Positions 25,876-38,925 of a stretch of 64,000 bases of DNA are shown here, piece after piece (position 1 is the stretch's first letter; each line of letters opens with the position of its first letter). Made by a program: the position numbers and the translations under genes. Origin of the DNA: Stichopus chloronotus (lineage: Eukaryota; Echinodermata; Holothuroidea; Aspidochirotida; Stichopodidae). The notes beneath the pieces are model-generated. The model worked only from the letters and a program-made list of their open reading frames with translations, was not told the origin of the DNA and did not search any database. The DNA lies in assembly GCA_021234535.1 (NCBI GenBank), contig CM037832.1:10299575-10363574 (forward strand). Reading direction: 5' to 3'.

Positions 25876-26005
25876 TGAAGAAGAAGAAGAAGAAGAGGAC
25901 AGTCGGAACAACTTCTTGCTATATTTATCGTCCAATAACTGAGCCCGAACGTGTCGAAGCAACTTGACGCCATGGTCAGAGATATTATCGTTTGAAACCG
26001 GTGGA
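25876..26005 (-). CDS. Candidate coding exon, 130 bp, ending in a Ser run (unidentified)
   Basis: On the minus strand an acceptor-like string (CCACTCCCCGTGCATCAG) precedes 26005 and a donor TCA|GTAAGT follows 25876. The frame reads PPVSNDNISDHGVKLLRHVR then AQLLDDKYSKKLFRL and a run of serines encoded by TCT repeats. An overlapping plus-strand frame (25964-26200) is also open, so strand and coding status are uncertain. The Ser run is a TCT microsatellite (AGAAGA on the plus strand). No homologue is recognised. Confidence 0.25.
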
Positions 26006-27928
26006 CTGATGCACGGGGAGTGGATTGCGATCTTTGGCAAAGTTATCAGGTGTAAGGGTTGGCTGATATGTCTAGGTATGAACTATCTATACCACTCTGA
26101 AATCTGCCAAACGTGTAGACCCTATACTAAGACACTTGCCTACGTTGCCTCGTTCGTATATCTACATCTCGAGAAAAAAAATGGAATCGAGTGCATGTGA
26201 CGTCAATAACACTATACCACAATGGGACCATCTTACCTTGATGACTATTCCTTTGAGGGTAAGGTGAGAACTGGAAAACACGAGAAAATTGAACATGAGA
26301 ATTCGTCTCACTTAAAGGAGAATAGGCTGTGACATACATGTTACATAACTTTTTGCCCTTTCTTCTCAGTTCCAAATCTGGTATGAGAATATCGTCTTAA
26401 ACAGAATCGTGGTAAAAATAATCTACAAATGGCAAACTCTGTCAGAGAGTGTCTCAGAAGAGAGAAGAATAATGAACATTCCATGTTCAAGCTAGGAAGA
26501 GAAATAAAACATATACCCATGTACATCAAGTTACCTATGGGGCGTCATCACCAGAAAAATAAATTTAAACGGTTTTTCTGACAGAATTTTTAATTTCTAG
26601 ATCACTTTTTACCAAGAATCTGTAAAAGAGGTATACTTTTATCAGATTTGGAAGAAGAAAATGCCGACAATTATTTAGGATGCCTGTCAGGACCACCTAG
26701 CTATCCTTTATTGACTTGCAGTCGGTGTCTTCCGGCTTCCAATAGTTGACATAATCTGCTATTTTACATCATTTTCAACAAGTTTCATGATAAACAGTTT
26801 AATTTTAGGTTTTCCTTTAAAAAGCTTTTAGGAAATTAACCAAATCGGAGGTAAAGGAACTTAAAAGAGTCCCACCTGTAGAAGATTGAAGAAACAACCA
26901 AATACAGTCCTGCTCATTTTCCTATACCTATTCTTTGTTTTCAGAATGATGACAAATTACGAATGCAAAATCTACATTTGAATGTGCTTTGCAATCAGGA
27001 TAACTTTCAAAATCTATTGCAGTGTTCAAAATTTACAGACGAACACTATGATTGCTTAATAATGAAAGGCGCCCTCCATTTTTGTAGTACACGTCATTAA
27101 AATGCTAACCAATGGGATTTAGGATCATTGTCATATCAATCAGCGGTAACTAGCCCCCAAGGTGACATCATCCTTACTCCCAGATTCTTCAGTTTACCTT
27201 TTTAGAATATACATCCAACTTAAAAGTTTCCTCGTCTCTTTTTCTCATTCTTTCTTTGCAGTTCAATATCCCCTCCCCCCACTTTTTCTGCGGATCCCTC
27301 GTCGTTGATGTTTAGATTTCTCCCCGTCGATTATTGGATTCCGTCGTCGCTTCGCTTGCCGTAACGGCGAGAACGAAGCGAGCAAAATCGATGCCGCATT
27401 GACGAAGATGCCGCATCTACTTGCCTGAAAACCTCCTCTAAATCAGAAATAAATTTAATCGAAGGAATAACTGACGGCTATCCATGGCTTTTCTTTGACG
27501 TCAAATTTCAAACCATCCATAAACTGACGTTCTGGATTATCTTATGTCCACGAAACAACCTGAAAAACATTGAAAAGTTATCATGGGAGACATAATAATC
27601 CCTCACGATATGATGTACGGACAGTAACGATAACTACTAACTTTGTGATACATATGTATGTGTGTTAAGTCTAATGTTTACCAGAAGCTTCTCTGTTATA
27701 TGTTATACCAATAGCTCCAATGATAACATAGATCAATACGCAAATGACGGACGGTGTCTGCAACTTGTGGAACAAAATGGTGGAAGTGTCAAAACGATCG
27801 TGTTTAATTAATACTTTTTACCATGGAGCTATAGCTTCATGTTCAGACAGGATCGGGGTAAGTGAAACAAAAAACATTACAGTATAGTCTTCACATGTCA
27901 GTTGTTTTGTAAGGCATTGATCCAAGGC
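26006..27928. other. No gene seen
   Basis: Unique-looking AT-rich sequence. TGACGTCA octamers occur at 26198 and 27496. A short GC-richer patch at 27280-27420 (CGTCGTCGCTTCGCTTGCCG and neighbours) has no recognised function. Confidence 0.5.
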
Positions 27929-28250
27929 TAATCGTCGTCATCATGGCCATTGGAAGATCGTTACCATGGCTAGCCGAAAATCATAGCTATGGCCAACTGA
28001 AGATCATCACTATGTCTAGTTGAAGATCATCATTATGGCCAGTTCAAGATCATGATCAAAGACATTTGAAGATCATAACCATCGCAAGTTGAAGATAATG
28101 ACAAGTTGAAGGTCATCGTCAAGGTCATTTGAAGATCATGGCCATTTGAGGATCACCATCATAGTCGGATGAAAATCATCATCATGGCCAGTTGAATGTT
28201 ATCATCATGAACATTTGGCCGATCATCACCATGGCCAGTTGGCCACCATC
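27929..28250. repeat. Degenerate minisatellite, about 23-bp unit, about 13 copies
   Basis: Variants of TGAAGATCATCATTATGGCCAGT run head to tail, with units of mostly 22-24 bp and some shortened to about 17. Diverged copies continue to 28250 (CATGGCCAGTTGGCC). The array is imperfect and therefore old. No frame of interest crosses it. Confidence 0.9.
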
Positions 28251-29893
28251 GTGTACTGTCGGAAATCATTATTGCAGATGATATACCATAAGTTATCATA
28301 ATATAATCTCTTAAATAGGGGCCACTCACCCATCAACTTTAAATAAAAGTGGTTTAAGGTTACTGCTTCAGAGTGGATAATGAACTTAGTTTTTATTATG
28401 AAGCGCAAGACATTCGTTCTAGCAAATGGTGGTACAAGAAGTGATCTAAGGTCTGGTAACAGTGATCAGTTTTTAATATTACTCTAGGCTATCCTTCAGG
28501 TCCAACAAGTATCCTCTTCCATCCGCCACACACTGCCTTGCAACTGGATATCGCGAACTGTTACGTGTTATCATTATTTTTGTTTTATTCAAAATCATGC
28601 ATTTATTATCTCACTATTACAAATATAATTGTAGGCGAAGATCCGAAATAAGAACCAAGGCTTGTTTGTTGATGATGTCTCCTTTACCATCCCCACTTTA
28701 TGAAATATTGAAATGTCAGGAGGAGTGTGACAATTTCTAAATTCAATCAACTTCATTCCTTAATGCGAAAAAATGTTTATGCAACAAAAAAATGAAAAAA
28801 AAGGGAAAAAGAAAAGTAGCCTAAAGAACATATTCATGCAACTTTCTGATAGATAGTGTTCTCTAAGAAGAATCTTAGGCCGTCAAAATTGCTCCTCCAT
28901 CAAAAAAAAAAAAAAAACCCACCTAGGGATTCTCTTAAGCCCCTCCATGCAGTATCCCTCTCTTGAAAATCTGAGGAGAACGCTAATATCTTAATTGACA
29001 GAAATTATAAACCTACTCAGGAATATGTCTTTTCATCTTATATACCAACATGCCTTTTGTCCCTTTTTAACTTATTATTCATCCACGGTTTAAGTATGAT
29101 ACAAACTTAACGATTATTTCAAAGGCAATTTACTCTATTTTCAGAAAGAAACAAATGAACCTTCATTTAAATGTCTGTAACCGAAGGACCCACACACACA
29201 CAACAAAAAAATACAAAATCATGAGTACTATGTATATACCGGTGTATCATAAAAAGATTGTTTACCGTATCGCTCAGTCAATTCATTTTTTCTTTCCTTT
29301 TTTTCAAGTTCTCGTCAAGAGGGGAAACCAGTCACCAATCTTTTCTAGTTGAGAGTACAGGCTTTACCCAATGTGGTGGATTACAACGAGGAACTATTCC
29401 ACGGTTACAACCAGCGGTTAGGGCCATATGTGTCATAAACAATCTATAGGGAATAGAAATACGGGTCACGTGACTTTTAAGATACCTCGGATTACGATGC
29501 CAGATGTGCCACGGCATTGATTCTTTCCTCGTAAAATCGGAAGAGTTTATTCTCTCATTTGTAAATGATCCAGCGGACGTTAATTCTTAGGTTCAATTTA
29601 GAACCTACACCAAGCCCCCAAACCTTCCAGTGAAACGCCGTGTAGTCATATACCTCCTGTGTATTTTATGGACCTCTCTGTATGGTAGACATAAAAACTT
29701 CATATGCTCCTCAGAGGAAGAGCCCTGGAAAGGAGAGACAGAACGAGAGAGCCGTGATTTGTAGGAAAGCGGTCACGGTACCCTCCTCAGTTATCACCAA
29801 ATAGACCTGGAGTGTTATGTATGTCGTTTTGCTTGTGTGGTCTAAACGTAGGTTTTGGAAAGTCTGCTGGGGGATTATCTTCTACAGTTACAG
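28251..29893. other. No gene seen
   Basis: AT-rich unique-looking sequence with an A-run at about 28903-28917. The 29330-29517 stretch is open on both strands without a recognisable domain. TCACGTGA occurs at 29466-29473. Confidence 0.5.
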
Positions 29894-30047
29894 TATAGGC
29901 TCGTCCATCAACACGTATCCTAACATGACACGGAAGCCTCATCTACGGAAACGAAGGCGAGCAAGTGTACAAACACGCCGTCGACACCCCGGATTAAACT
30001 CGTCCAGTGGATCTCTGTTGGCGCGTTCTATTTTCCCTGCTCGATGA
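29894..30047 (+). CDS. Candidate terminal exon, basic C-terminus (unidentified)
   Basis: An acceptor-like string (GATTATCTTCTACAGTTACAG) ends at 29893. The frame begins with one base of a split codon, reads IGSSINTYPNMTRKPHLRK then RRRASVQTRRRHPGLNS and SSGSLLARSIFPAR, and stops at TGA 30045-30047. It is arginine-rich and CpG-containing. The minus strand of the same interval is also open (about 40 codons), which weakens the call. No homologue is recognised. Confidence 0.22.
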
Positions 30048-31543
30048 CAATCGTTGATGATAAGACGGGACCTTAGGATTTGGAAAGTATCCTTAATATG
30101 GGAAGACAAAAAAAAAAAAAAAAGAGGCCGGGAAAAGAAAAATATTAAACGGAGTATGAAGAAACTTATGAAGATCAACCAGTAAACATAGCGAATATGA
30201 GAGATTATGAGCCGGTAAATCCGGTACAGAGTGGCTCACTTCATATCTAAATTTTGTTTCAAAACGTTCGATGTGTCGCTATATGGAGGCTCTTTCGAAA
30301 CGAAACGAGTTGCGCTAAATCCTCCCTCATCCTTCCCTAGAGAAAAAGAAAGATTAAGAAACGACAAAATGAATATTGATGCAGCAGTTCCACATTTTCC
30401 TGAAGAATGAAATGCCAATGAATCAGTAATTTAAAATGCACATGAACAACATTTAGTTGCTCATTTTACACACATTAACTAACTGTGACTCGACAACGTA
30501 CCCCTCCCCTGCACCATACTCGCACCCCGCCCTAAATAACACAGAAACGAGATGTATGATATTTATTTTTTTTTTGTTGCACCTTGAACGAAAACTTGGA
30601 GGAAAATTCCTCCCCCTCAAAGTTCCTCCCCCCACCCCCTCACCTCCTTTTTCGTTAGTTGTTTACGTAAATGTATCGTTCTTTGGTTTATTGCGGCATT
30701 TGTGATCTTAGTGGACATTAGTGGTGTAAGAACCCAATTAAGGTATGTGCGCCTTAAAAATGCCCTCACTTTTGACATACCAATATGTTTCATAGCCAAA
30801 ATAGGGAATTTTAAGACAAAGAAAGTTCTTTATGTAGACACGATGGCTACATGTGATTACAGAAGCGAAAGAGAGAGTGCGGTTTAAAAACAAACTTTAA
30901 AAACGTTCATAAACCTTCCGGTTTCGCTTCTTTACTTCTGCATGTTTCAGTTTAAAGATGTTTTATGAAAATGCAAGAAATACCTTTAGGAGCAGGGAGG
31001 GTGAGTGAAGAGTTTACAGGCTTTAAAGAGAATAAGCAGCCGTCCCTGTATTTTGAAAATCAGCAAATCTTACAGTAATCTTCTTAGTTCTCTTACAAGC
31101 ATATTTTTCACAATGTTGCTGAATATCTTAACTGCGTAAGCAAGGTGTTATGCTGCAAACATCAAGCAATTCAATGACAAAATGGTATCACATAATCAGA
31201 GAGAACCAGTCGTGAATTAGCATAGGGGGATATTCTAATTCAGTTTGAGATGACTGTATTTTAGCTTTAAAGAGTTATAACACTTTAAATCTTTGCAATT
31301 CTCCCACGTGATATTTACCCAATTAGGCAAACTTGTGGCAAAAAGAAAAAATAAGAAATAGCCTATGTTTGTTTCTGCAAGATTAAACATTTTCGGTAAG
31401 TTAAATAAGTTTAAAGTATTCTGCTAATAAACAAACATTGAACTCATTTTTGTAAACGAACATATTTTTCCTGACATCATGATCGCATACATTGTTGGGA
31501 TTACCTTGTAAGACTTTAATTGAAAATTAAGAGTGCACTGAGC
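30048..31543. other. No gene seen
   Basis: AT-rich sequence with an A-run near 30108-30123. The short frames at 30236-30887 have no recognisable domain. Confidence 0.5.
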
Positions 31544-31561
31544 TATATATATATATATATA
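31544..31561. repeat. Short (TA)n microsatellite
   Basis: About nine TA units, 60 bp upstream of the TTAA-flanked miniature transposon. Confidence 0.9.
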
Positions 31562-31624
31562 ATATTTACAGATCGTAGACACATATGCCTCGAGCGAGAA
31601 CATGCTAACGTAGGATACGTTTAA

Positions 31625-31795
31625 AGGGACACGCTCCCGAAAAGTGATAGGGGTATCCGTTTCGAACTTCCCGGATAATCCGCTCTGAATGCCTGGTATA
31701 GCTTGCATGGAAGACGTATTCTGTATCTATGGCATGAAAGGAAGTGCTCTAAGTAGCTAACGGATACCGCCCTCAATATTCTGACACGTGGCCCT
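31625..31795. mobile_element. TTAA-flanked MITE (piggyBac/Kolobok type), 171 bp
   Basis: TTAA lies at both edges (31621-31624 and 31796-31799). The left end reads AGGGACACGCTCCCG... and the reverse complement of the right end reads AGGGCCACGTGTCAG.... Counting the TTAA, 35 of the first 49 positions match without gaps, including GGTATCCGTT in both arms. The interior has no transposase frame. TTAA target duplication is the signature of piggyBac and Kolobok superfamilies. The divergence of the arms indicates an old insertion. Confidence 0.75.
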
Positions 31796-31799
31796 TTAA

Positions 31800-34478
31800 C
31801 TTGTATTGGTAAGAATAGAGACCTGAATATGTGAAGAAAGGCGGACTTACTGGTTTAGCAACGAAAGAATCCTTCTTCAACGAATGAGGGTGGGGAAGAG
31901 GCCGGGGGGAGTTAATGCATTTTATGAAGTTCATGATTGGGGAAAAGAAATCTCCACAAATTGTGCAGTGACTACTTTTTGATTGTCGGTGATGTTGTTA
32001 AGTAATTGATCAAAATGATTCAAAGCTTGCACCGATACCTAAAGGATCATCTCGATTATGTAAACACATTCTCTGGAACTCTTATTCAATGGCAATTAAT
32101 CGTCTCATTAACGTGCATGTGACGTCACACTCTTTTTACTAACTCCCTGAGACAAACGTTACTAAGGTACGTTTACGACCAATCACCTTTAAAGTTCAGT
32201 CAACTTAAAGGGGTGAGGGATTAAGGCTTCGGTATGGGCGACCATTAAAGACCAAGTGTATGTAAGTCACGTTGCGGATCGCCATGGTGTAATAAAATTC
32301 CCGTCCAAAGCTTATTATGTAAAGTCTCCTGGGACTTAAATTCGAGGAAGGATCAGAAATATACTCACCTTGTCATATTCAGGTCAAAATATGACCTTTC
32401 ACCTCGACCTTAAATGAAATTCTGAGCGACACTTTATTTGTGATCTCTTAGAATTCCATAGAAGGTTACTTCCGTTCCAGTGTACATTTGTGAACTCGTT
32501 AAACAATGTATATGTATGTTATGCTTATTAAAGCAGGATGTGCTGTTTTAAGAGAAAAAAAAAATGCCTTTATCGTTGATTTTCCATCAGTCTTTTCCCT
32601 TTGATACTGCAGTCGAGAAATAACATAAACATCAAGTTTCTTTCGTGAGAAATTTCTTCAATTAGAGTGTTAGAGTGAAGAGTAATTTATTTTTTCAGCT
32701 TAAAAGTTAGCGAAACCGTGGCTTCTGGTAACTGTGCAACCAAGACAAATACAATGTTTCTCTTGTTTTCGTCCAACTTCTTTTCTTTCTTTCTTTTTTT
32801 TTTTTTTTTTTTTGCTCGAGAACTTTTCCTTCTTTTTTTCACGAGGTTCTTTTAACCGGTTTAGAATGGTTTCCAGATTTTAAGAAGTCAAGCTAGTATC
32901 GGTTTTCCAGATATACGGTCTGTCTCTCTGGACCAATTGGTGACCGTAGAAGAAAACAGCGGTAAATCACAGTTTGTCTTTTCAACGGTGAAAAAGATGG
33001 ATTTTTAATTGGTCGTTTTAGTGTGGCCGTTCGTTGGGTGTCATTTTTATGTGTGAAGTTTACGACTGAGGTTCGGCCACCGACGTATGTAGTGCCTTAT
33101 TTACGATACCGGCCACATCCCCCTTTAAATAAGACGTTGAAAATGGCTTGCGGTCACTACAGTACACAGTGAAGACAAAATTACTGTGAAAAAAAAAGGA
33201 ATAAAAAAGTAGGAAGAGCCGAAAGTTTGTTGACTTAACCAAGTCGTTTGTCATCTTCAAAAGACAAGAGAGAAGATATAATCTTAAGTGGTAAACGATG
33301 AAAAAAACACTTTCATTTTTAGAAAACAAATAGCAAACGAAAACAGAGGAGTACCCCTACAGATAGGAAATAAAAAAAAAAGATAAAGGGAAGATATGGA
33401 AAAGGATATCATATCAAACTAAACAATAATTATGTGAAATTAAACATACTACTTGCAGGAGATAAGCTAGTGAAAAGACTGGTAGTACACTGCTTCTGGG
33501 CTGTTTTCACCAAATAGACACATGTATAAACACACCTTTTTATCTGTAGAACATCACGGAACAACAGGGTCGTCCGGTGCCGGGAAGCTCGGGTAAAAGA
33601 GTATCTGAAGTCATTGATCCGTTTTCAATGCAATGCATAGCCACCTAAAATCTAAATTTCTATTTTATTACACATATGTAGCTATAGATATGGTTATGAT
33701 AGTCCCAGTTTGCATCTGAGCTACTCTGCAAAGGGAAAATTTGTCAACAAGGGACAAGAGGGAAGGGGGGCGGAACACTCCTTTCCCTTATACCCTCACA
33801 AGGACGGCTACTTATATTTTTAAGTTTGGTGACAACTCCTTTGGCACCCCCTCCCCCAAATAAAAAAGCAATAACTGGAGCTTAGGGCCCGCTGAACAGC
33901 TAAAATAGTAGTTGCACATAATTTGGATTGAGCATAATGTAGTTCAGTCACGTGGTTACCAACATTGTCGTCTGCTATGATTTATTTTTCTTGGCATCAT
34001 TGTGTTTCGTCTTTACTAGCCATTTCTACTGAATTGCTTCACTTTTAACGTTCCTGATTTTAATTATTTTCGTCTTTGCTTTACTATCCAGGTTTTTTCT
34101 ACTTTCTTATAAATCTGTCTTTCGGTTGTGTGAATTGCCTTTAATTATTAACTACCTTTTGCTGCACCGTATTCAACTTTTAAAACCTGAATTTACCTTT
34201 AAAATATTGCAAAACCACTTCACGATTAGATGAAAAAGTAAATAGGTATCATAGAGGTATATTACTTAAATAGATGCATGAATACACCTAAACGTATTTT
34301 CTTTACCAAATTTGTTGACTCAAGGATGGCTTAGATAGTCTTAATAGTCTACGAGCAATAAACAACATACATCGGGGGGAAAAAAACGATCTTGATTGAA
34401 AAATTGCTTACGTGGAAGAACAAAATCCTTGAAGATTACTCCGTGTTAATCAATCTCTTTTCGGTTGATAACTTTCAT
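31800..34478. other. No gene identified
   Basis: Mostly unique AT-rich sequence. A TGACCTTTCACCTCGACCTTAAA string at 32391-32413 is related to the TGACCT repeats. A T-run lies at about 32788-32812. The minus-strand frame 33060-33329 ends in a protein-like segment, but splice evidence is weak. TGACGTCA occurs at 32120. Confidence 0.45.
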
Positions 34479-34566
34479 TCATTGATGACTGCCCTTCATA
34501 CTAATATCGCGCGCTAATTTTCGCGCCATAATTTTCTCCACCAAGTTAACGACAAAAGCAGATCCA
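34479..34566 (-). CDS. Candidate terminal exon, 88 bp (unidentified)
   Basis: On the minus strand a very strong acceptor (TTTTTGTCTCCCCTCTTTTACAG) precedes 34566. The frame starts with one base of a split codon and reads GSAFVVNLVEKIMARKLARD then ISMKGSHQ before a TGA at 34481-34479. No homologue is recognised. No minus-strand AATAAA was noticed close downstream. The acceptor is one of the best in the window, but coding content is short. Confidence 0.28.
34518..34527 (+). promoter_or_regulatory. E2F-like site TTTTCGCGCC
   Basis: TTTTCGCGCC fits the E2F/DP consensus TTTSSCGC and lies next to ATCGCGCGC. It falls inside the candidate exon on the other strand, so only one of the two readings need be meaningful. 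Confidence 0.25.
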
Positions 34567-37500
34567 CTGTAAAAGAGGGGAGACAAAAAGAAAAAGTGGA
34601 TTGCCTCAGACGCGATATTCGTAACCTTGTGATTAAACCGGCGTGAAACATTACATCCCGTCCAGGTAGGCAAGCAGCGCGGAGTCACCGCTGAGTCGTC
34701 TTCATCACTTTTGCGTTCATGGGCAGAGGGAGAAGTTGAAACAGAGTGACAAAATTGTCAGATCATAGTATATTAAAATGTCTGTCTTACTTCTCTCTGT
34801 TTTTTAAACGTGTGACGTTCTCGTCGAGATAAATTGATGACAATGGAGGTGACTTAATCGATCAATCAATCTAGTCGTGCGTAAAATTTTTAAGCATAGA
34901 AAATCGTTCACACAGGTTCTATTTTACGTCACAACTCAAAGAATGCGTGTCGCCTTACCTTTTCTATTTTTTTTTTTTTTTGTTTTTTACATTTTGCCAC
35001 TTTTTGTGTCAACGAGAAACCGAAACATACAACAGCTGGTAGCAGGTATCGTAGAAAAAAAAAATGAATTGCCATTTTTGTGCAAAATAGATGTACGAGA
35101 TCGTTTGATATTTTCAACAAAAAGGAAAATACGAACGTTTAAAAAGTCTTGGATTATTATTACATTTTTCTCAACAAAAAGAAAAGTAAGAACATTGAAA
35201 AAGTCTTGGGTTTAATTTCCATAAATCAGAGGCTCTAAACCCTGTTCACGGCTTGTAAGTCTTTTTCATTGAAAGATAAACCGACCAGTTGATCCTCTTT
35301 GAACACTCAGTACCTTCATATTATTTTTTATATTTATATTGTTTTTACAACACGGTGGGTCGTTGTTACAAATACTAAACGTAAATTTCGGAGGATTATT
35401 AGTTATAATGAGTAACAAATATACATCCTACAAATTTAAGGAAAAGAAGCTATCTCGACGTCCGAAATTGCCAACAAATGCCATTTTAATCCCACATAAA
35501 AACACACTAGAATTCAACGTCCGCCACTGAATGTACCAGGGACTCAAAGTTTAATTTAACATTTTAAAGTGAGGTTGTTTTCTTTAAACTTAAAAAGAGG
35601 CCAAAGTATAGAGTGTTTAGAGTCCTTTTTTACTTCATTGACAGAGAAAGAAAGTTTAATTCATCTGAGAAAAACCCGTTTGGTAATGTTGATTGTTTGG
35701 TCAGTTCGGTTTCATAATCTATCGAGCGTCTAATCTATCGGTTTATAGACAAGACGCCTGTAAAAATGATGCGTATGAAAAGTCGTTTCCCAACTATCTG
35801 TCCTCCTTTTATCAGAAAGACATATCCCCAGCGAGTTTTCTAACATGTTCAAAAAAGAAAAAAATTATTGTATTGCGTGTCATTGTTGTCGTCTTCTATT
35901 CACTTTATTGAACAACTAATGCTATTGACCATTGTCTCCCTCCTTGATGACAACCAGGTTCCCTTGTGACGTCACACAAAGCAGGGAGTGGCAACTTCCT
36001 GTTCAGAGGAACAAATGAAACCAGTTCTTAATTCATGTAGGCCTATAATTGGCAGTATACATCAAAAGAAGAACCACAAAAGATGGCTTTAGTCATTGTT
36101 AAACAATTTATGGTCATCAATGAACATCTGCAACAGCTTTATCTCCTCAAAACATGATAAATAAGATGAGTTATAGACGGTGCATCATTTGAATTTTCTG
36201 AAAGTTTGATTGAACAATATTACAAAATATTCTTGGACAAAGTAACAGAATTTCTATCAGTGAGAAAGTTATTCCTTTGGGCGACCGCCCTTCCTTAAAA
36301 AACTTTGAAAAATCTATCATGTTTAGTACACAGATATTATTTTTAAAGATATGATTTTTCTTTCTGTAATACAAGACCTTATTTCCTTTAATATTATTAG
36401 CTGATTTGCTAAAGGTCTGCATAGGCCTAATCCCCTTTTGTGGTCTGAGCCTTGGTCTGAGTCAAAGCTGGTAAAGTAAGGGAGGTGAATTTTTCCTTCA
36501 TTGTAAATTCTCAACAAAGAAAGGAAAAGAAAGTGAGAGACGCCGGAGCAGCATCATCAATTGAGAGAATATTGGTTCCAACTTCACATCTCTTCTCAAA
36601 GATCTATATTCATTATGACATCAGCGAAAAGACGATATCCCCCCCCCCCCCCCCCACAAAAAAGAGGAGAGATCTTTAAAAGATTAACTAACACTATCGG
36701 TGTCGCAAGCTGAGGAAGAGACGGAGGCAGAAAGAGGGGAGCAAATAAAAGTGACTTAATAAATTACACGTCTTCTAACTCTGCCATGTCATGGAAACTT
36801 CAAATAGGCGGTATTCCTTGTACAAAGGGTTTATCACGAGTTCCCCGTCAAAATCGTAGCTTTGAGTAGAAGAATGTAAAGGTGAAATGAACGTACAACG
36901 GTCACATTTCACTGGAAGTTATTCTCCTTCATCGACGACCCCTTCTCTTCATCCCACGCCCTTGAAAGGCTACCATATTACTCAAAATCATGGTCACTAT
37001 TTATCGATATCACCGACAGAATATCAAACGCGGTCTTCATTCATGAGAGGTTCACTGGGCTGGCCATTTGTCTGGAAGCAAATCTCAACATAGTTTGGTA
37101 CGCATACGTTGTAAAGCTTATAACTGACAAGATAATAAAGTCAGACAATTGCAAAATCTATCTCGTGGGTCTCTGTTTATCTGGTCGGTCAGCAATGGGT
37201 AAAAATTTGTGATTCGTGTTACCAAATGGATAAGACAAACATTGTTAGATACAGATTTATTCGTCATCCAATGGCTATTAACATATAAATATATAATATA
37301 TATATAATATATATACATATATTTTGCCTCTCTTACTTTTGACTGAAACTGAGAGAAAACAGTTAAAAATGGAACTAAACTATTTGTTATTCATATCCAC
37401 ATCAAAAATTCATGACAATGGTTTTGGTCGAATTCGAAGTTTTAAGTCAATTAATACTCACAACCGTGTTTAAAGGCCCACGTGAATCAGGGCATTCGCG

Positions 37501-38878
37501 CATAACGTGTGTCATGCGATTACCGCGTCACCATAGGAAAAGCTGGCTTTTCACGAATGAGATAGAGCGCCATCTATTTTACATAGTTCTCACAGGTGCA
37601 CGACAATATTACATAAGTTACTGCTCTGTAAATCCATGGCGGTAAATACAGTGTGAAATAGCGAGTTTTACCGTAATCTCATGAAGTTCTCCGGTTGAAT
37701 GTATCTTGTATTAACAAAGGGTCTAATAAAGCATGGAACTCTTTCAGTAAAGTTGAAAGTTGAAATCTGTGGATTTTCTTTTTTTTCTTGTAAAGGGCAT
37801 TGTTAACTGGTGTGTGATAGTGTATAGGTTGTTAAGACAGAAGGTTCCGGAAAGTCAAGGCATCCGCTAAAAATTATATTGGCAACAAATACTATATCGT
37901 ACTATATTAATTTAAATATCTGTTTGCTATCTTCTCAAATTCAACTCTTCAAATTTGAACATGATATAGTGGGAGTATGAGACGGGCTCCTATGAGGAAT
38001 GGTAGGGGAAGGGTTTGTTTTAAATAGATGTGTGCCACATCCAATTTCCTTACTCTCCTCATTAGTTTGCAGCTTTAGCTTTTTTCACTGTTCACCACTC
38101 ACTCTGTTACGTTGTGGCTTGCTGTCATTGTACTTTGTACGACAAACAAATCTGAAACTCGGACTTGTCAAAGTCTGTAGTGAAAAAAAAATTGCCACGA
38201 TCTTCTGAATATGTATCAGGCCTATATGCTAATTAGCAAATGTGGCGCATTTGATAATAGAGCCACCAAAAGGCCGAGGTAAATTCTACTACTTATGTGT
38301 GTATCGATCACTATGGTTAAGTTGCAGTTGATGCCCTTGGATTTTTAACTTTTTCTGTATAATAATGGCGTGCTTGTGTCTTTCCTCTCACTAAGCTCGT
38401 CGTCCGCTCTTTTAACTATTTCTTCTAGAGTATTAACTTCATTCACTTGCTACATGTGTGCCCTTTAATTGTGTACGCAATCAGCTATTGTGTAATGAAT
38501 ATGCATTAGGCTCTGCTGCTATCCCCTTTTAATTGACTTACTCAACCAAGATTTCGTTTTGAAACTGAATAAGTTTTGTCTGCAGCATATTTTCGATTTT
38601 CCGACTTTGGATGGGATTGACAGTTTTGGCAGCTTTCACTTTTAACTTGATCCTTTCAAACGAATGGCAATAAGGTTGGACATGAATTTCCTGTGTTTGC
38701 AGTCTCTTGAAGCTCACTTCATACACACTTAACGGTTGTGTGACATGCATCTAGAAGAGCGCTGGCTTCATTCAAAAGTTGCAAAGTAAAACCCTGAGTG
38801 AAAATCCGTTGGAATTTGACAAAAATGTAAGACAGATGACGTGGAGTGCTGCACAGTGTCAGTATTTCTTTCGTTCAG
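34567..38878. other. No gene identified
   Basis: About 4.3 kb of AT-rich sequence. Features seen are T-runs near 34968-34981, a C-run of about 17 at 36639-36655, an imperfect TA-rich stretch at 37286-37322, and TGACGTCA at 35967. At 35100-35215 a 27-bp motif (TCAACAAAAAGGAAAA-TACGAACGTTTAAAAAGTCTTGG type) occurs twice, about 57 bp apart. Confidence 0.5.
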
Positions 38879-38925
38879 CCTATACATTTCGCCTCTTGAT
38901 TACTGAATACCTGAGTTTCAAATTT
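38879..38925 (+). CDS. Candidate small exon, 47 bp (unidentified)
   Basis: An acceptor (AGTATTTCTTTCGTTCAG) ends at 38878 and a consensus donor TTT|GTAAGTA follows 38925. The frame between reads YTFRLLITEYLSFKF, and the same frame is open upstream to about 38779. Both splice signals are good, but the exon is very short and AT-rich, so chance is likely. Confidence 0.15.
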
